Shown in pieces: positions 60,573 through 64,000 of a stretch of DNA of 64,000 bases. Position 1 is the stretch's first letter. Every line of letters begins with the position of its first letter. The stretch is taken from the NCBI GenBank assembly GCA_017871115.1, contig JAFCIZ010000007.1, positions 1,364,001-1,428,000 of the forward strand, written 5' to 3'. The notes below the pieces were generated by a model. That model was not told where the DNA came from. It saw nothing but the letters and a program-made list of their open reading frames with translations, and made no database searches. The DNA is from Cunninghamella blakesleeana. Its lineage: Eukaryota; Mucoromycota; Mucoromycetes; Mucorales; Cunninghamellaceae. The translations under genes were made by a program, and so were the position numbers.

Positions 60573-61223
60573 GTATGTACGTATGTATGCATTACTTGTT
60601 TATTATTATTTGTATGTTTAGTATATATTTATGTTTGTTTATAATTATTTTAACTATGATTTATGTTCAAAATAATTTTGTGCTGATTTCGGTTTTTTTT
60701 GGAAATCACCAAAGTTTTCCAACCTAATTTGTATTTTTTTTTATTGTTATATTTATATACTGTAAATTTTTTATGATACACAAAAAATATAAAGTAAAAC
60801 CAAGTCCGACACCGGCCTTCCACAAAAATTCAATTTACCTTTTTTTTTTTTATCTTCTCTTTATTTTCTTTTACATATATATATATACATATATATTCTT
60901 ATTAAAATAATATAAAATAATAAATAGAATTTATTTCTATTTTATTGTATTTATATATAAAATATCATTCTCTTCTATATATTATTAACCACACCATCAT
61001 CTGATAAAGTAAATATTAATAATAATAATAATGATAATAATAATAATTTATATAGAGATCTTTTTATATTTTTTTTTTTAAAATAATCATCATACTTATA
61101 TACATATATATACATTTATACATTTATTTATCTCTATGTTTTCTATTCTTTTAAAAAAGATAGTATATACATATATATATATATATATATTTATAAAAGG
61201 TCCTTGATAACAACAAATATATA
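59117..61223. other. Long divergent intergenic region
   Basis: 2.1 kb between the sestrin start and the PAK kinase start. The left edge (59190-59260) is a purine tract on the plus strand, the pyrimidine leader of sestrin on the minus. A T11A10 junction is at 60063-60083. An open frame around 60407-60727 is Ile/Tyr/Phe-rich microsatellite translation and not gene-like. No RNA gene or transposon was recognised. Confidence 0.55.
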
Positions 61224-63980
61224 ATGAATCGATCTGGTAGTAGTAGTAAGTCCACAGCTGGGTCTTTTTTATCTCGCACATTATCAACAAAAAGATCTCG
61301 AGCTAATTCAACAAGTAAAACTCGACCTTCCCCACCTCCTCCTCCAACAACAAGTTCTCCTTTATTAAAAAATCGATCTTCTGACAATACTGATAATACT
61401 TTGGAAGATAATGTTGACATGAATAGATCAAGCAGTAATAAAAGTGATGATGATTCACTTCAACCTCTTTCTCCAAACGGCACTGGGAAAGCAAGAGATA
61501 GAAATACTTTAAAAGATGTATTTGGTAAATTCGTTGGTAGTTTTAATGGTAATAAAAAAAAATCCATAATAATAATAATAATAATATATTAATATTTATA
61601 TATATATAAATATAAACTTTTCATTATTGAAGGGGGTGGAAAAAAAAAAAAAAGGAAAAAAAGGAAGTAAGGAATAGAAAACTTAAAACAACAATAAGAG
61701 AAATAAAAAAGAAAAAGAAAAATAGCTTCAACTAATTTAGACTTTATTATTTTATATTTATTATCATTTTTCTATTAAAAATAAATAGAGTTATTAAATA
61801 AAGAAAAAGATAATTTAAATAAACCAGGAGATAAAGAAATGGAAATTGGATCACCATTTAATACAAAACATGTTACACATGTCGGTTTTGATCAAGCAAC
61901 TGGGGAATTTACAGGTTTACCTCACGAATGGCAAGTGCTTTTACAATATAGTGGTATTTCAAAAAAGGAGCAATATCAAAATCCTCAAGCTGTTTTAGAT
62001 GCCATTGGGTTTTATCAAGAAACTCAACAACATGATGATCAAGTCTATCACAAAATGGAAAGAGCTTTAGCTAACCAATTAAAAGATCATCATCAACAAC
62101 AACAGCAAGACCATCGTCAATCTCCTTCTTCTGATGAATCGGATAATGATTTAACCTCTTCTCCTTCTTCATCTATTCTTCCTCAACAACAACAAGCAAT
62201 TTCTAAAGAAAAAAAGCAATCCATGGAATTATCTTCTCAAAAATCAAAATACGAACAAAACGTAAGTAAAAATTAATAGATATAAATTATTCTTGTATAT
62301 TTATGAAGCCTATATTCATTATTATTTTATCTTTTTATTTATTTATTTATATCTTATAGATTTCTAGTAATAACAAAAGTAAAATAATGAACAGTTATAT
62401 AATACAAACAACATATATTTTTTCAATTACTCATTATCATTTTTTCTTTTCTTTTTTCCTCATTCTTTTTTTTTTTTTACTTTTATATGATAGAACAATA
62501 TTTAAATAAAAAGGAAGCACCAACACACGCCAATGAACGATTTTATGCTGAACTTGGTATTGAACCTCCTAGAGCTTCACCAACACAAAATGGATCACCC
62601 CAATCCGCCAGAGATTATGATATTAAGCGTAAATTAAGTGCAAAGAAACGAGAAAAGAAGGATGAAAAACCAAAAGAATCTTTAGTTGCCTCTCCTGGAA
62701 CAGTGAAACAACGCGTTCCTAAAGAAAAAAAGACGGGTATGAAGGATTCAGAAGTGATTGCTAAATTACAAACTATTTGTACTGAAGCTGATCCTAATAA
62801 AATTTACCGAAATATGACAAAAATTGGTCAAGGGTAAATAAAATAAATAATAATAATTATATAAAAATACATTGCTAGACTTTTTTATTTTAATCTAATT
62901 TGTGAAATTTTATTTTTATTTTATAAATATAACTTAATAGTGCTTCAGGTGGTGTTTTTATTGCACATACATCTAATAGTGATTTACCAGTAGCGATCAA
63001 ACAAATGAATTTAGAACAACAGCCCAAGAAAGAATTAATCATTAATGAAATTTTAGTCATGAAAGAATCACAACATAAAAATATTGTCAACTTTATCGAC
63101 TCTTATCTCTGGAAAGGTGATTTATGGGTCATTATGGAATATATGGAAGGTGGTAGTTTAACGGATGTGGTCACCAATAATATGATGATGGAAGGTCAAA
63201 TTGCTGCTGTTTGTAAAGAAGTTTTAGAAGGGTTACAACATTTACATTCTAAAGGAGTTATACATCGTGATATAAAGAGTGATAATGTGTTACTTAGTTC
63301 TCGTGGTCAAATTAAACTCAGTATGTTGATAAAAGCTTTTTTTTAAAAAAATAATACTATTCTATTTATATATATATGTCCAGTATAACATATAGCATTA
63401 TTAATATCTTTTATTTTATTTTTTTATCTTAAAAATAATAGCTGATTTTGGTTTCTGTGCTCAATTAAATGATACTCAAGCTAAACGTACAACTATGGTT
63501 GGAACACCTTATTGGGTAAGATAAAAAAAAATAAAACAAATCAATAATGAAAAATGAATAAATAATGATGTATAAATATACTATTTATTTATTTATTATG
63601 ATGTTTATTTTTGGATGGATGGTAAATGAATTTAGATGGCACCTGAAGTAGTAACAAGAAAAGAATATGGCCCTAAAGTAGATATCTGGTCCTTAGGTAT
63701 TATGGCTATTGAAATGGTAGAAGGGGAACCACCTTACCTTAACGAAAATCCTTTAAGAGCTCTTTATTTAATTGCTAATAATGGTACACCTAAATTACAA
63801 GATCCCGAAGCACTATCACCTCTTTTCCGTGATTTCTTGGCTCGTAGTTTATCTGTTGAGGTAGATGTAAGACCTACTGCTTCTGAATTATTAAAACATC
63901 CATTTTTAAAGTGTGCAGATCCTTTACCTTCTTTGGCTCCTTTAATTCGAGCTGCTAGAGAAGCTGCAAGACGTGATTAA
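61224..63980 (+). CDS. STE20: p21-activated protein kinase (PAK/Ste20 family)
   Basis: Seven exons: 61224-61548, 61789-62261, 62360-62378 (19 nt), 62494-62833, 62941-63320, 63442-63515, 63636-63980; 651 aa. The N-terminus is Ser/Pro-rich with a [12 protein letters not shown] run, a likely SH3 ligand. A CRIB motif for Cdc42/Rac is at 128-142 ([15 protein letters not shown]), followed by the autoinhibitory switch ([20 protein letters not shown]). After a Gln-rich linker the kinase starts at [14 protein letters not shown]; the lysine is K406 in VAIK; then [19 protein letters not shown], the PAK activation loop [16 protein letters not shown] and the [15 protein letters not shown] block. It ends [17 protein letters not shown]. 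No PH domain precedes CRIB, so it is Ste20/Shk1-like rather than Cla4-like. Role: polarity, MAPK and morphogenesis signalling at the cortex. Confidence 0.95.
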
Positions 63981-64000
63981 TTTATTCTATTTTATTTCTT

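Noticed and set aside
60407..60727. 106-codon plus-strand open frame
   Set aside because: Ile/Tyr/Met repeats arise from TA and GTAT microsatellites; no gene-like composition.

Overview
The window is nuclear DNA from a fungus, almost certainly an early-diverging lineage (Mucoromycota-like, best guess Mucorales). It is strongly AT-rich, with long A/T tracts and microsatellites. Nearly every gene is interrupted by short GT-AG introns, mostly about 50 to 200 nt, opening GTAAAT/GTAAGT and closing TAG or AAG. Genes are independent units on both strands; I see no operon, plasmid, phage, CRISPR or biosynthetic cluster. A mitochondrial complex I subunit and a mitochondrial HSP90 argue against anaerobic chytrids. 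The exact species cannot be given.

Layout. 0.7-6 kb: a Lsb1/Pin3-type SH3 protein, a 4E-BP translational repressor, and a ZIP metal transporter. 7-10 kb: two single-exon seven-helix membrane proteins, apparently divergent tandem paralogues. 10.4-11.9 kb (minus): broken pieces of a HEI10-like meiotic RING protein. 12.3-19.8 kb: a Srk1/Rck2-type kinase, a secreted GH15 glucoamylase, and a TPR/F-box/LRR protein like Dia2/Pof3. 20.5-29.4 kb (all minus): a zinc alcohol/polyol dehydrogenase, a regulator with a fungal transcription-factor domain, TAF12, and the SURF6/Rrp14 ribosome-biogenesis factor. 30.9-40.7 kb: an arrestin-like protein, a membrane-anchored neutral-sphingomyelinase-type phosphodiesterase, an enolase-superfamily L-fuconate dehydratase homologue, a small winged-helix-like protein (minus) and TRAP1. 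41.9-49.2 kb: an orphan four-helix membrane protein, SF3B1, an NDUFA11/TIM17-family protein, and the GINS subunit Psf1. 50-55.3 kb: a tiny secreted peptide, an NMN adenylyltransferase, a lysine-rich membrane-anchored protein, and a secreted orphan. 55.8-59.1 kb (minus): a sestrin. 61.2-64 kb: a PAK/Ste20 kinase with a CRIB motif.

Most noteworthy: the window encodes both a sestrin and a 4E-BP with a TOS-like end, the upstream amino-acid sensor and the downstream translational effector of animal-type TORC1 signalling. Baker's and fission yeast lack a sestrin and a canonical animal-type 4E-BP. With TRAP1 and PAK this suggests retention of an ancestral opisthokont signalling set. A second theme is gene decay: the HEI10 relic and a smaller broken reading frame near 41.4-41.6 kb.

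Exon coordinates were worked out by eye, by keeping reading frame across GT...AG introns and by matching conserved family motifs. Total coding lengths were checked for divisibility by three. No database search was possible, so family names rest on recognised motifs.
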